Source of the DNA: Gyromitra esculenta
Taxonomy: Eukaryota; Ascomycota; Pezizomycetes; Pezizales; Discinaceae
Direction of reading: 5' to 3'
Assembly (NCBI GenBank): GCA_038503075.1
Contig: JBCAML010000005.1
Coordinates: 930,001-994,000 of the forward strand
Length of the DNA stretch: 64,000 nt
A model generated the notes under the pieces. It saw only the letters and a program-made list of their open reading frames with translations. It was not told the origin of the DNA and did no database searches. Below, piece after piece: positions 46,608 to 58,938 of the stretch (position 1 is the stretch's first letter; each line of letters opens with the position of its first letter). Both the position numbers and the translations under genes were made by a program.

Positions 46608-47522
46608 TAGTGGAGGAAGATGCGGATAGGACGAGGACAGGAGAAGAGGTTACGAGTAGACGAGATTACATCCATATCATTCGGTTGAAGTACAAAGGGG
46701 TTCTGTGATGAGAATCGGTAGGCCGACGCATAGCTGAATCTCATCAACCACCGATACCAACGACCATCCCAGTGAGGCAAGATGAACTCTTGTCAATGGT
46801 TTCACTGGATATAGTGAAGAATTTGTTTTCGCTAAGAAAAAAACTATGGTTCCAGCTATGGCCTATCGGTAACACTATCCAGTTTCTTTCTGTCTTTAAT
46901 TATATTTGCTTTAGAACACCTAAGAATTCAGTGAAAAGAGAGGAGGTGGCATGAAGAATCAACTCGATCAAAGATAGCTACGTGTACTATTAGTATTTGA
47001 ATGAGAAAATCTCTGCAGCTATAGGGAGAGATGTGAGTGACTAGATGTGATTCACAAAATAAACAGAATATCGACAATACTAACTCAAAAGGTGAGTGAA
47101 TCTAGGTAGAAACCAGCACCCACCTCATATTTTAACACTTGTGACGCAACCTCACACCCTTTGATTTTGGCGGCACCAGATGAAGATCCTAGGTAGTCTT
47201 TAACCAGAGGTGTTTGAATAGAGCCCACTTGCTTAAATAAATATTTAAAGTCGGCTACAATAATCTTTGAGTTGCTACAATGCCATGTTGATCTGAAGTT
47301 GATGCGAGGGTTTTATTACTACCTAGGCTCACCCATTTTACAACCCCAATTTTTTTTTTGCTAGCAGAGCGATAAAAAATGTGAGATTCTTTGAACGCCC
47401 GAATGTATGTAAGAACGAAGTACGCCGCCCCAAGTAAGCACAAAATCCACCCTAAAACGAAATGGAATTCGTAACTACAGGTCCCCACATCGCACCGCGC
47501 GGAACACACTTTTGACTGACAG

Positions 47523-50492
47523 TCATTGATCTTTGTAAACATATCTCCCTCTTTTCCCCTTTTCTGCCTCTCTTCTCATATCCTCAACTTTCTGCATCCT
47601 CATCTGCTCAGCCGCCTCGTTTTGCTTCTCGATATCCTGCGTATCTGGGAAATCTGCATTCCAAAAGCCTGGCGGACTCCTCCGTCTTGCAAATGCATCC
47701 CTGTGTTTTCCAAATTTCGCCGTAAACCTCCTGTCCGCTGCTTCTTCCTCTACTCTCCCACAAGCCTCGTCGATGGGTGCTGGCGGGGAACTAGATCTCC
47801 ACCTCGGCCCTCGAGGTGCAGGAGGTGGCAATCCGGCTGCTTCGACAAATCCCACAAGCTCTCTACAACAGGCTTTAACACAGCCCGGTAGACATCTCCT
47901 TGCCTCGCGGTTCCGAACCGTCTCTGCGAACGCATAATCTCGCCCTTCGTTCAAATCTGGATTAACTCGGAAGTGCGAGATGTCCAGCTTACTTTGCTTT
48001 GTCTTTTTCCATCTCGTGTGTCTCATTGGGCCTATCCAGACATTTCGCTTTGGTGGCTCACTCGAACCGGTGTTTTCAGACATCTTCTCGAGGGACTTCT
48101 TAGCCGGTACACTTTTTGAAACGTCCATCCGTCCTTTTAGATATGCCAGACTTGGAGTTTTTGGCGCAGGCGAGTTCAGAGTTTCACTGAGTTGGGTCGT
48201 ACCTTCCAAATTCCGTCGCCGTTTTTCCGTTAAGATCATGGGAGGGTGTGATAAAAAGTCGCTATCGCTGCCAAAATCTTCTATGCCATCAGTACCATCT
48301 TCGGCGATGGCTGCAATAGATTCTGTGGATGTGACGCGGCGCCTAGTCCGGATCTTCGGCGGGGATGGCTTGTGGCGAATTGGTTCTTCAGCGGGCAAAC
48401 CTCTCCGCACGGGTGTTAAAGCTGAAGGCCTGCCAGACTTTGGAGTGGGCCGATCTCCTGATGGTGGAGGGCTGATTCCCATTTCACTCAGATTTGGTTG
48501 ATTCTCTTTATTATCAGTCACTTTTTCGGCACTCCTTTTCATCGTAGTGGCTAGACTTCGCTTTAGAATCGTAATAGCGCTCGCAGTTCCAGGCAGTGTT
48601 TGTGGCCTTACCGGCTGGGAATCCGTCTTAATATTCTCAGGTTCCCTATAGTTTATCGCTAAGGGTGGAAACATCGCCACCGAAGACACCACTTCGTTAA
48701 GCGGCGAACTCTCATCCTCATCTTGAGTCTCCTCTATACCCACCCCGTCGGGGTACTGTGTCTCCTCTACGCCTGGTGCTCGTTTGATGGTAAAGCCACC
48801 ATTAATCCAACCAACTCTACCACTAGATTCACCTGAGATTGGCTCTTCTATAGAAGAATCGCAAAGTTTCTGTCTCTTTCGAGGCGTTTCTAGCTTATAA
48901 CCAATGTCATCTAGGTCTAGACTCTCTTGCTCAAAGAGATGGTAACCACATCCTTCGCTGCTGTCATTGCTCGGCTCGCTCTTGATCACAACAGAGCGGA
49001 GTACAGAATTTCCCAATCGAGTACATTTAGCCTCCAATTTATCTTTCTTAAATTTCGGAACCTTAAAGACCAGATCGGGGCACGGAGGAAGAACTGAGGA
49101 TTCACCCTCCTCTAATTCAGAACGACCAGAGGACTTGGCTGTTATCGTGATAATACCGCTTCGGGAATCACTACTTTCGCCATCAGTAGTGTCCCCGACG
49201 TCCTCTAATAGGCCCAGCGCTGATGGGTCCTTAAAGTTGATGCGGGAAACGGTGTTGGGACAAGCGGCAGCTTCTGAAGGAACTAGGGTCTCCGAGACTG
49301 ATGAAGGCCGAAAGGTATTGTCGTTTTTCTCAGGCCTCGGGTGAACCCCTTCCTCGGAGGCTGCAATATCTTCAGCGTTGATGTTCTTAGCAGCCTTGGA
49401 TACCCCAATACTGATATCAAGGTCACTAGAAGCGCTTGTTTTTTCCAGTGATCTCTTAAAATTCGCAAATAGCCCAGGTTTCTTTATCATTGCATGGGGT
49501 ATTAGCGATTTAAACATGGGTTTATTTGGTGACAGGGTTGGTGGTGGTATCGAGTAGGGCGAATACCCAACAATTGATCTTGCGGGTGTTGTATAACCAT
49601 GTACTATTTGCCGACCTCCAGCTTCAGATGTAACACTGCCTTCCCGCCTTCTTTTCTTCGATTTCTCTCGCCGCTCCGCATCCGACCTTGTCCATGCTTC
49701 CCAGACCTTTTTATTTTTGAGGTACTTCTCCTGAAGTTCCTCATGGGCACCCTTATATGTGTTTAATTCATCACGAAGGACGTCATAGCTGGCAGCAAGA
49801 TCGTAATATGCCGCTGCGAGGTCGTTGGGAACCGGGAAAGAGTTAGTTTGAACACCCTGATCTACCTGGTGGGGTGGTTCGATTTGTACTCCATGATCAA
49901 TCGAGGAACTCAATCGAGCAGGCAACTTTCTTGGCGATTTAGGAGGTGGTGATATCGATCTATTTAGAGTTGGAGCCTCTCCGAGACTTGGGGCAAGATA
50001 GTTGAAAATGGGAGAGATATTTTCTTTATTTTGCAAGAAGCTGTCTAAAGCTGTTCCCAATCTACCCTTAAATCAGCTCTTTGCTCATATGCCAGCGAAT
50101 GCGATAGCTATGTTACATACGCTGTTCGCTGGGGCTTCCCATCTGAATCCCTGGTGGTTAGGAGTCCTTCAAGCCGCTTGTTCTCCACAAGAGCCCCTGC
50201 CAGCTCGATACTCAACCCATCAATCTTCTTCTTCTGCTCTCTGATCTTTGCTGCTTGCTGTACTCTTGTGTCTCGCTTCTCCAAAAGCTTCTTTTGATCA
50301 CTGACTAATCGTTCTAGCTCCGCTTTCTCCTCAGCCCCTATTCATCATATCATGTGTCAATTTAATCCGATCATCAGCCACCTATTAGAAGTTACCTTTT
50401 TTCAACGCTGATTCTAAATATCTCTCAAGCTCTCCAAAGAGCTGTACCCCAATATTGTTGAAAGCAATGCGGTGTTTCCCGAGAACATTCAT
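47523..50492 (-). CDS. SAE2: DNA end-resection factor Sae2/CtIP/Ctp1
   Basis: Three exons on the minus strand: 50492-50396, 50337-50121 and 50061-47523, giving 950 residues. The family stimulates Mre11 nuclease at double-strand breaks and starts homologous recombination and meiotic Spo11 removal. The N-terminal ~110 residues (from FGELERYLESALKKG through ELERLVSDQKKLLEKRD to NKRLEGLL) form a coiled coil, as in the tetramerisation region of Ctp1/CtIP. The long middle is disordered, Ser/Pro-rich and has many S/T-P or S/T-Q sites. The conserved C-terminal domain shows RRCLPGCVKACC, then KFGKHRDAFARRRSPPGFW and DFPDTQ. It is much longer than yeast Sae2 (345) but close to human CtIP. The start ATG precedes NVLGKHRIAFNNIG. 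It is divergent from the F-box gene. Confidence 0.92.
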
Positions 50493-50955
50493 CCTGGTGG
50501 CGAATACTACCAACCCAAGCAAGTCTTGTTCGAAGAATGCTGCAGCGAGCGATGAATTTGGTTCTAGTAGGACAATAAGGCAAGGAATTCAAACCCAGGG
50601 GTCCGACTGGATAGTAAGAGGCGACTTTCCAGAGAAGCTGCTCCAAGACGACGCGTAGATTGATGAAAGACGCGAGCGAAACTCACAGAGCGTGGCGTGC
50701 GTGGAGATATATGTGGCTGGGGTGAATTGTGGCTGTGGCTCGGTGACTTAGGCTATCCAAATATGCGGCTCAATCTCGCATTGGCCACTATAAGCTCACG
50801 ATAACACGGAAGAGGAAATAAGCTGATAAATGGCCTAAGTTGCCACCATCCATTCAACGTCAATCACCAACAATCTAACAAAGACTCGCGATTTCTACAG
50901 CTTCAAAGCTCGGTATTTGAAAGAAATCGTGTTCGTCACTATTTTCTCCAGCGCG
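50493..50955. promoter_or_regulatory. Divergent promoter region between SAE2 and the F-box gene
   Basis: About 460 bases separate the two start codons. The left part is open on the minus strand, in the leader of SAE2 (50493-50646), but that frame lacks similarity to the family. A CAAT/AACA-rich leader precedes 50956. I name no specific site. Confidence 0.4.
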
Positions 50956-52809
50956 ATGCCCAAGAGACCATCTTCAGAGCCGCCAGTACCATCTTCAAAA
51001 CGCCACCACCCAAATTACATCCCTCACATTAAACGGCTCAGCGACGAGATCTTTCTACGGATTGCCTCCTTCCTACCAATCGCTGATCTCATTTCTTGCC
51101 AGAGAGTATCGAAGCGATTCTCTAGAATCGTAACAGACAGTCAGATTTGGAAGGCACTCTTCTACAGACGATTCGTACGTCCCCGAGCTTCACGGATTCC
51201 AGGAGTCTCGAAGGCTCCGCCATCGAGCCTGCATTACTCTTCGCGCAATTCAAGATGGTTGGAGGATGAAGGACTTATAAGAACCAGTGCGACCAACTGG
51301 AAAGAACTGTACAAACTCCGGCACAATTGGAATAAAGGAATATGCACTATCAGCGAGATTGATATCACCGCAAGTGCACCTCCTTCACCGCCTATACCGC
51401 CATTATTGATCAGATTGCACGAGGTAAGTAGGTCCAATTCGTTTCCTAGAGGATCACAAGTTGATCAAATACCTTTGACTTAGGGGATGGTCTTCACCGT
51501 AGACTCGGCGCGTGGTCTTCGGGCATGGAAGCTACGGAGAGATTCGGAGGAAAGCCTTATTGCTAATGCAGACCTGTACCAAGACTCTTTGGGCCTTGAT
51601 GCATATGGTGCACCTACTGCTATGGCTTTAGATGAAGATAGCGATACAAAAAAATGCATCAATATCGTGGTCGGATTCGAAAGAGGAGGGTTCGGGGTAT
51701 ATCAGCTGGACATGGCAAGGCCATCTTCAACATTCACACTCAGCTACATTCACATCCGAAACAACCCTTCCCCGGGAAATAGTTCACACGGACCGATGAT
51801 CACCTCAATGGCTTGCTGCATGCCATACCTACTGACAATGACAGCCTCGCAGCTTTTTACCGTTTATCGATTTACAGGATCAGCCGACATCGACATAAAT
51901 GAGAGCAAGGATATACCTGACACCCGCGACCGCATGATGTATGCACCGAAAATCCTCTCATCCTTGCGCTCTCATACAGTTTGGCCCCCCTTATCGCTTT
52001 CGCTTCGACGATCGGCTCAGAACTCGGTCATTGCTTGCATCGTCTACGCGTTTCCGCTATTTGTCTCAGGTTGGTCGGTGGGCATTCAAGAACTACGGTT
52101 TTCAGATAGTGCAGATGGAGTCATGGATTCTAGGATTGCGACGGCTATTCCATCCGGCTTTAATTCGCTTTCTAGCGCTATCACAGAGTCTTCACCAACG
52201 AGCTCTCCCACCTCACGGGGTTGTACAAGATCAAGGTCACAATCAGTCCCAACTGATACGCCTCTTGCTCAGCCTACTTGTCTTTCGTATACCCATCCGT
52301 AAGTTATATGACGCCTCTTGAAGTCCAATTCGAAATCCCCGCTTTTCATCCCCCGGAACTTGTCTCAGTTGTGAACACCAGGACTAACTTTCTGGACTAT
52401 TCCGTCTGATCTTAGATATCTTCTCGCTTCACATGCTGACAACACTCTCACCCTCTATATGGTCAAATCTATAGCTACATCGGTTTCAATAGATTCGGGG
52501 CAGCGGCTTTGGGGCCACACATCCGGAGTCTCTACAGCCCACGTTAGTAGCAGGGGGAAAGCGGTCTCCGTATCTACAAGGGGCTCGGAGCTCCGTGTAT
52601 GGGAACTCGAGGGCGGTGTACCGGAGAAAAGAAGACTGAATGCTAGTGTACGCGTGGAGTCTCAACCCTATCAAAGTGATGACGTAGGGGAAGGCTGGTT
52701 TGAGGATGATCTAAGATGGTTAGGTGGATTTGATGACGAAAAGGTAGTGGTGCTGAGAGAGAAGGGTGAAAGTAAACAGGCCCTGGTTGTTTACGATTTC
52801 ACCTTTTAG
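50956..52809 (+). CDS. F-box protein with beta-propeller-like C-terminus
   Basis: Three exons: 50956-51423, 51484-52298 and 52416-52809, giving 558 residues. After a short basic N-terminus, residues ~23-72 form an F-box: IKRLSDEIFLRIASFLPIAD, then LISCQRVSKRFSRIVTDSQI and W. Such proteins recruit substrates to SCF ubiquitin ligases through Skp1. The rest resembles the WD40-like propeller of Pof10-type fungal F-box proteins: GMVFTVDSARGLRAWKL, YLLASHADNTLTLYMV, QRLWGHTSGVSTAHVS and GSELRVWELEGG. The substrate is unknown. The second intron (117 bases) is longer than usual here, but the direct junction THP-YLLASH fits the propeller. The frame upstream of the ATG is open, so a few more N-terminal residues are possible. 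Confidence 0.88.
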
Positions 52810-54363
52810 AGACCACAGTCACCAAAAACTAGACAGGGAGGTATAGTGTAGACAATTTTAGAGATCTGATGATATATGATGTGGTTGAAATGGGTGCCGA
52901 TGGAAAGGCGCCCAAGTTTTGACGAGGATGCGGCTATTTTGGGATCGGGTATGGGATGCATAATATGGAGCCTTATCGTGCAGGATACAGAAGCACGTGG
53001 GCATAGTGCAGATGATTACTTTTCTTTTTCTAATCCCAGAATCTCTGATTTCCATTTTGACGGACGATCACCGCTAGGGTTTCAGATGCATGAATACGAT
53101 GGTGTGGTCTTGGATTATACAAGAGTGTAATGTTGTAAAAAGGCGGGGCAGTGGCATGCGACAGTGTGTAAGGGGGTTGTGGTCTGAGAAGCCCACATTC
53201 AAAATGTGATATTTAGATTAGGATTTTCTCAAGGGATTATGACTTCTGGGTGGTATTATAGCCCGTGACTCCTGGTTTGAACTTGAACGCGTCAAGAATC
53301 CGCACGAGATCAAGCACACTCAAACCCAGGAAAAGTCGTATGCACAAGCACAGTGGATATGTAGAGTATCCAAAGGTGCTTGGCTTATGAAATGCGGGGA
53401 AGAAAATCATGCTGCTAGGATGAAAATGAATGTATACACGTAGTATAGAGTTACAAAAACGGTTAAAACAGTAGTAAGGTTGTCTAAAACAAGACCTCAA
53501 TAGGCATAGCTCCACTGTAATATACTAAAGTAGGCTGCTCTAACTCCTTCTGCCATGCCAATTTTTACAAATACGGAAATCCTACATGCACAACCAAATC
53601 TGTCTCTTAGCGGGACGGGTAGGTATCTAGACAGATGTGTGTATTTGCATGTATACCATACTGGAACTAGTAAATACATGTACTTCACATATATGCACCA
53701 ATGGAACCGAAATGTGATCGAGTCAGATGCTGTGAATGCTTGTCGGCCCTTGCCTCGAATAGTCGTTACAAATCGATTGAGAAGGCCGATATAAAATAAG
53801 GAGTTTCCCTGTCAGCTTCGGAACGCGGAGGACTACGCGGTAACGCAGAGCGGGGTCCAATCGGTCAAAAAGCCTCCTCCCGAGACTGCTCTCTCTGTTT
53901 TCGGGGTGCCGAGAAAAAGAAGCTTCCCCGCCTTGACCGTGTCCTACGAATCGGAGAGAACGGCCTGGATAATCGCTAGGCCAATTTAGGCCACTGTGGA
54001 GTAAGGTTAGAGCCCTCACGGCTTAGCTTTTGGCCTTTGCACCCCTGTTGGAAAAAAGCCCTTCCTTTTTTTTTCTTTCTTTTTTTTCTCCTCGCCTTTT
54101 TTTTACATTTTTCCCTCCCCGCTGCGTTTGTCTGGGCGAAGGTTTGTTCTACCTAGTCACTACACTTCACCACCTCCCACAACCCACTACCACCTCTCTC
54201 TCACTCACCTTCACCTCTCCTCCCCACACACCGTTTCCCTTCACTTTCATCTGTTCATTTTTTTCATCTCTGTTTCTCTTGACCATCAATTCCTTATTTT
54301 ACGCTGCTTCTATCCACACAATTGGAACCACCCCTCACTAAAAAAAAAAAAACTTTCTTCGAA
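52810..54363. other. Intergenic region and GIS2 promoter
   Basis: An 84-codon frame at 52876-53130 just after the F-box stop is unconvincing and is probably 3' UTR. From about 53810 to 54040 the DNA becomes G+C-rich, with a CCAAT at 53857-53861. From about 54055 to 54300 it is almost pure pyrimidine on the + strand. Twelve consecutive A's stand about ten bases before the GIS2 start codon. This is the likely GIS2 promoter and leader. Confidence 0.55.
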
Positions 54364-55712
54364 ATGGAATTTACAGGAACCCGTGCTTGCTACAACTGTT
54401 CGTCCTCTCATCCTCCTTCGATTAGTTTTTTCTTATGAATGGTTCTTATCTATCATTGTTACCCCTCTGCCCCGCTGAGGGTGGGGTGAGGCTGTAATCA
54501 TGACCGCTCCCACTTCACACAAGAAAAAGTTGATGGATCACCACATTGCCTAAAATCTCTGCTCCTCTTCCCAAGAAATTTCTTTGTGGGAGGGGTGGTA
54601 CTATTGTCAAAGTTTGCGCTGATCAAGTAATTATGCAGGTGGCGAGCCTGGTCACCAGGTACTGCCATACCCCTTCGAACTTTCTCCGATACTGTGCTTG
54701 ATTACTGATTGCGATTGAAGGCCCGTGAATGCCCTAAGCGCGGTACTCCCGTTTGGTAAACACTTCCCTAATCTTGCTATCGTCTAGTGTGTAACTGAGA
54801 TCGGATGGAATGTTTAAGCTGACGGTGAGACTTTTAGTTACAACTGTGGTCGTATGTATCACTGAACACCCAGTCTCAAGTATTTCGGAAGAAACTTCCG
54901 CTGACTTACATGTGTTATTCCTCTTTCAGTCGACGGTCATATGAGTAAGTCTTATTCTAATTGACCTATTTTTTCCAACCTTAATTTTGGTACTAACAAA
55001 TTTTTCAGGCCGGGATTGTCCTAGTCCTATAAAAGAGAAGAGTTGTTACCGTTGCGGCCAGTCTGGTTAGTAACCCCCATTCTGGAAATCATGTTTCCAA
55101 AACTAATAGCTTGGTCTCGTGATCACTTTGCTGACTGTACTTTACAGGACATCTTTCTCGCGAATGCAATGAACCAGCATCTACTACCGCTTCTAGCAGT
55201 GGCTTCGGCGCCAGCGGCCCTAGTGGTGGAAACTTTGGCGGAAGTGGCGGTAATGGTGCTGAATGCTACAAGTGTGGCAAGGTAGGACATATTGCTCGCC
55301 AATGCACCGCTGGTGGAATGCAGCAGCAAGGTGGTTACTCCGCTGGTCCTGGCACTCGTGCCCAGACTTGCTACTCCTGTGGTGGCTATGGTATGTTTTC
55401 GATCTCTCATCATTAGATCACTCTATAATTCTACACAACCAACATTTAATTTCTTCGTAGGTCATCTATCCCGTGATTGTACTCAAGGGCAGAAGTGTTA
55501 CAATTGTGGTCAGATCGGGCATCTCTCCCGTGATTGTCCTAGTGAGCAGGATCGTGTCTGCTACAAGTGAGTTATATACCACACTTCTTTGAAATTCAAA
55601 TTACTTTTTTTTATGAATTTTTATCTCATCACGATCGTATGCTAATATCTATAACAGGTGCAAGCAACCTGGGCATGTTATGGCCGCTTGCCCCGATGGA
55701 CAATCCGCGTAA
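54364..55712 (+). CDS. GIS2: Seven-zinc-knuckle nucleic-acid-binding protein (CNBP/Gis2)
   Basis: Nine exons: 54364-54397, 54639-54658, 54721-54755, 54838-54851, 54930-54944, 55009-55065, 55148-55390, 55461-55566 and 55658-55712, giving 192 residues. CNBP/Gis2/Byr3 proteins bind single-stranded G-rich RNA or DNA and act in translational control and stress granules. Seven CX2CX4HX4C knuckles can be read: CYNCGEPGHQAREC, CYNCGLDGHMSRDC, CYRCGQSGHLSREC, CYKCGKVGHIARQC, CYSCGGYGHLSRDC, CYNCGQIGHLSRDC and CYKCKQPGHVMAAC. A Gly/Ser-rich linker lies between knuckles 3 and 4, and a Gln/Gly-rich one between 4 and 5. Exons 4 and 5 are only 14 and 15 bases, and every border keeps the zinc ligands in frame. 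The first intron is 241 bases, the longest of the gene. Confidence 0.96.
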
Positions 55713-58659
55713 TTCTATACTACAATTTACCAACGCCAATGTTCAAAAAAAGTTCAAACTGCATAGGTGTTTACGGTTGGGTTTGTTTTTAATGAACCGA
55801 ATTTTTGTTTTTGTTTTTTTACGTCGAAAAGTTTCTTTTCTTTTTCCTATATGCATTTTTTTTTTCAATTTCTAGGTTTAAGTGGGGTTCCATCGAACAA
55901 AACAAAATACGAGGAATTGGTGGAGAAATGATCGCCCATCTAGTATCCCAATTTTATGGCTACTGGTTGCTGAAAAGAAAAGAAAAAGAAAAGTTGATGT
56001 TACTCATGGGATTCTTTCTGGTTAAAACTTCGGTTTGGGTCTTTTTTGCTCCTTTCTTCTCTTGTACTTTTCCTTTCTTTTCGCTGCTTCTCTTCTCTCT
56101 TGTTCATTTAGCTGGTGTATCTTTGGGTGCCCACGGTTGTCTTTTTTGGAGGTAACGACCGGTCTTAAGAAGGGAAGCATGGTCACAAAAAAGGTCTGGT
56201 TATGAAGAATGGAAAAAGTCAATTCGATCGGTCCATTTTACCACTGTTACCACTTCATTTTTGGACTTGACAAAACGCTATCCCAGGGCTGATCGTGGAA
56301 AAGTGGTAAATTTTCATAGCGATTCCCCAGGTTTTATCTGCAGTGCTGCGTTTCACTGAGTGTGGAGAATTACATATCGTTCAACGGGCAGTCCGCCGGG
56401 ATGGTATCCGGGAAAATGGTTGCTAATTCGTGGAATCAATCAGTAATTGAGCCTTTACCATTTCACCCGAATCGAGTAAGGGCAGATGGGTCTGAAATGC
56501 CCGATTTGGGGGCTTAGAATGAAGAACCGGCGGCTAAGCTACATTTACAGTCCCTAACCCCCCTCCTTGGGGAGTGGGTCAGATATTCACTGGGTCTCTC
56601 GATGGGTCTCCCTTTTGAAGCGCAAACTTATCCATTGCGAGCGGAGGGTATCATCATGGCCATGCCTTCATTGGTACACGATTATTCGCCCGTGGGTAAC
56701 AGTGAATTGGCGCATCAGTTCCTAATGTCATCCTTTTTTCCGGTTGCTATTAGATACACGTACCTAAAGGTTGGGGGCTTCTCTTAAAACCTCCAAGTTT
56801 AGCATGTAGGTTGATATGCGAAAAGAAAAAAGAAAGAAGATTAAGTACTTAGTTACGCTAAAAACAAGCACCAAAAGTTCCACGTGAGGTCACAAACGCT
56901 GATCCGGTAAACGCTCCTTGTAGCATTCTTATCGATAACGATAAAGGATAAATTCCCTAAAATAAAAATACAAAGCCAGCCTGACGATAAACCTGCAGAA
57001 CGAAAATAGGCTTTCCGAAGGGTCACAGGGGAAGGCGGGGGTAAGCGAAATCGAGATTATAGGAGGAGCCTTTTTTTTTTTTAAGTTCTAGGCTTTATGA
57101 TCCTGAGAAGAGTGGATCAGAGATCAAGTTGTACTCGCTGTCGTAAGCACCGGTCGCGTTCATCAACACCGAGTAAAAGGGCATTTCATTCGTTCACGGG
57201 TCTGAAAAAAATACTAAGACACGATAGTTGTGTGGTGTGGTGCGGTTAGAATATATGTTTCGGATCAATTGAGGTGGATAATAACTTGTAATTTCCCCGC
57301 GATCATATGGTGTAGGATACTAGACCATCGACTACTGCCAGGGTCGCGAGGGTTGGACCGGGAGTGATGTGAGAGTAAAAAAACATGCAAGATCGCCGTC
57401 ATCGTACATTAAAGAGTATGAGCTATCAGGATCTTAGGAACTCATCTTCCGCTCTCGGGTAGCGGAGAAACTACTCCCGCCATTTGCATGAGCTCTCTTC
57501 TTAACCCATCATCATCTGGTTCAGCTATCAGCTATCAGCTATCAGCTGTTAGTATATCTTTTACAATTGTGATTGTGAGATAACTGACCTTAGAGCCCTA
57601 GTAAAGGCCAGGCGGGTAAGCTTTAGTATGATTATGAGGCAGCATGGAAGGGGATGGGAAGGAGGGGGGAAGGTTTGGTGTTCTTTATTTTATTTTTGCT
57701 TTTATTCATTCACACGGGAGGGAAGAGTTCAGATGAAATTAATGCCAAATAACTATTGTGAAAACTTGGATTCGGTACCGGTATTTTTTAACAGCAGCGG
57801 TATGAGGTCAAGGTGCACATCTGTTGCACTTTCTTGACATTTCAGACTCGCAACTGCGGTAGCTACCAACACTACCGAGCTTCATTTCTTGAAAACGATT
57901 GGTAGGGAAAATAGGTGGAAGAACGAAGAACTAAAGCTGAAACGATGCACATCACATGGGCTCAGTTCTTGCAAAAGCATCAATCTCACCTCTGTCTGGT
58001 CCCAAGAAGCAAGTCGTGTGATGTACCGATCCGTCGGCCTGCATATATGCAAGGGATCCACTCAGCAATTCGAAAGAAGGGAGCCTTGGCGCCCTCATTC
58101 TGGGTGAGAGATGCAGGGGCTGTTTTTGTACTGCAGAATCTTGGAGAGAGGGAATAGAAATTTAAACTACTAGTTAGTGATATCGCAGCTTGAACAACTG
58201 TGCGCGTGCTTCCTTCAGTCCTGGAGGGGTAAAAAGTGATAAAAGTTCGGATTTGGTATAGAGCACAAGATTACGCAAGGTTGAAATCGATTTCCCCATT
58301 ATTCATCGATAGCAGGTAATTTCCCTTCTTTGTACATCTGGTATTGCGTGTTCAATACGACTACGAAGGTCTAGGATAACCCCCAACAGTGAAGAAACAG
58401 CTACGGCAGAAGAATGCTATGTAGCATTACGTTTCTCCAAGGTGGCACAAAATCTGTCCTTTTGGACAGTCTACGCAACTTATGCGGCACTACGAAGGGC
58501 GAATGAGTAATTGCCCGATCGATCTGGAGATTTCAGTTGAGCCGCGTCATGTTGGTGGCTGTCCCTCTTTACTTCTGTTTCATTCCCCACGGCTACAACA
58601 CCATCTCCTCTTCGTTCTCTCCATAATTTGATTCTTACCGGTTCCGAGCTCGCCCGGTA
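55713..58659. other. Intergenic region after GIS2
   Basis: The first ~450 bases are T-rich and are probably the GIS2 3' UTR. The rest shows no gene: the frames at 56602-56787, 57628-57837 and 57889-58157 are short and not family-like. A CAGCTAT tandem repeat lies at 57522-57547. Confidence 0.5.
57522..57547. repeat. Tandem CAGCTAT units
   Basis: About three and a half 7-base units stand head to tail and end in CAGCTGTT. A further AGCTATC lies about 100 bases upstream. This is a small minisatellite without obvious function. Confidence 0.65.
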
Positions 58660-58938
58660 TTATTTTCGAGGTTTCCCGCTGCTCAATTGATCAATAATTA
58701 AATCTAACGCTTCCCCTCTTTTCGTCGCTGGTAGAACTGCACTAAATTGCTGAGCGATGGGGTGGGCGCAATCTAGAAGAGAAACCGAGGCGGATGATGA
58801 CGATAAGTTGGGATGTAATCGGAGCATGGAGAGGGTCATGCGTGAATCGCAAGGTATTGGATCAAACACAAAGTCCGGACGAAAAGTCTTAGGTTTGTGA
58901 GCTGTCGCTTTTTTTTTTGGAAGGGGAGGGGTCAACAT
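58660..58938 (-). CDS. Possible small uncharacterised protein
   Basis: A 92-codon minus-strand frame begins MLTPPLPKKKATAHKPKTF and ends IIDQLSSGKPRK. It has a basic N-terminus, a DFVFDPIP segment and a helical C-terminal half (CAHPIAQQFSAVLPATKRGE). Its composition is more protein-like than its neighbours, and the DNA just upstream (58940-58970) is G+C-rich like a promoter. I recognise no family. It could be chance or one exon of a longer gene. Confidence 0.35.
   Translation of the reverse strand: MLTPPLPKKKATAHKPKTFRPDFVFDPIPCDSRMTLSMLRLHPNLSSSSASVSLLDCAHPIAQQFSAVLPATKRGEALDLIIDQLSSGKPRK

Larger units (their letters stand above)
43702..47522. other. 3.8 kb intergenic region with a MITE-like element
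   Basis: The first few hundred bases are the YHM2 promoter. A 277 bp inverted-repeat element follows at 44379-44655. From about 44850 to 46200 the DNA is strongly A+T-rich and full of stops. Around 46310-46780 the composition becomes more G+C-rich, with short open frames (see the separate entry). The rest, up to the Sae2 stop at 47523, shows nothing I can name. Confidence 0.5.

Noticed and set aside
52876..53130. 84-codon frame after the F-box gene
   Set aside because: It has no recognisable domain and lies where the 3' UTR is expected; an extra exon is not needed for the propeller.
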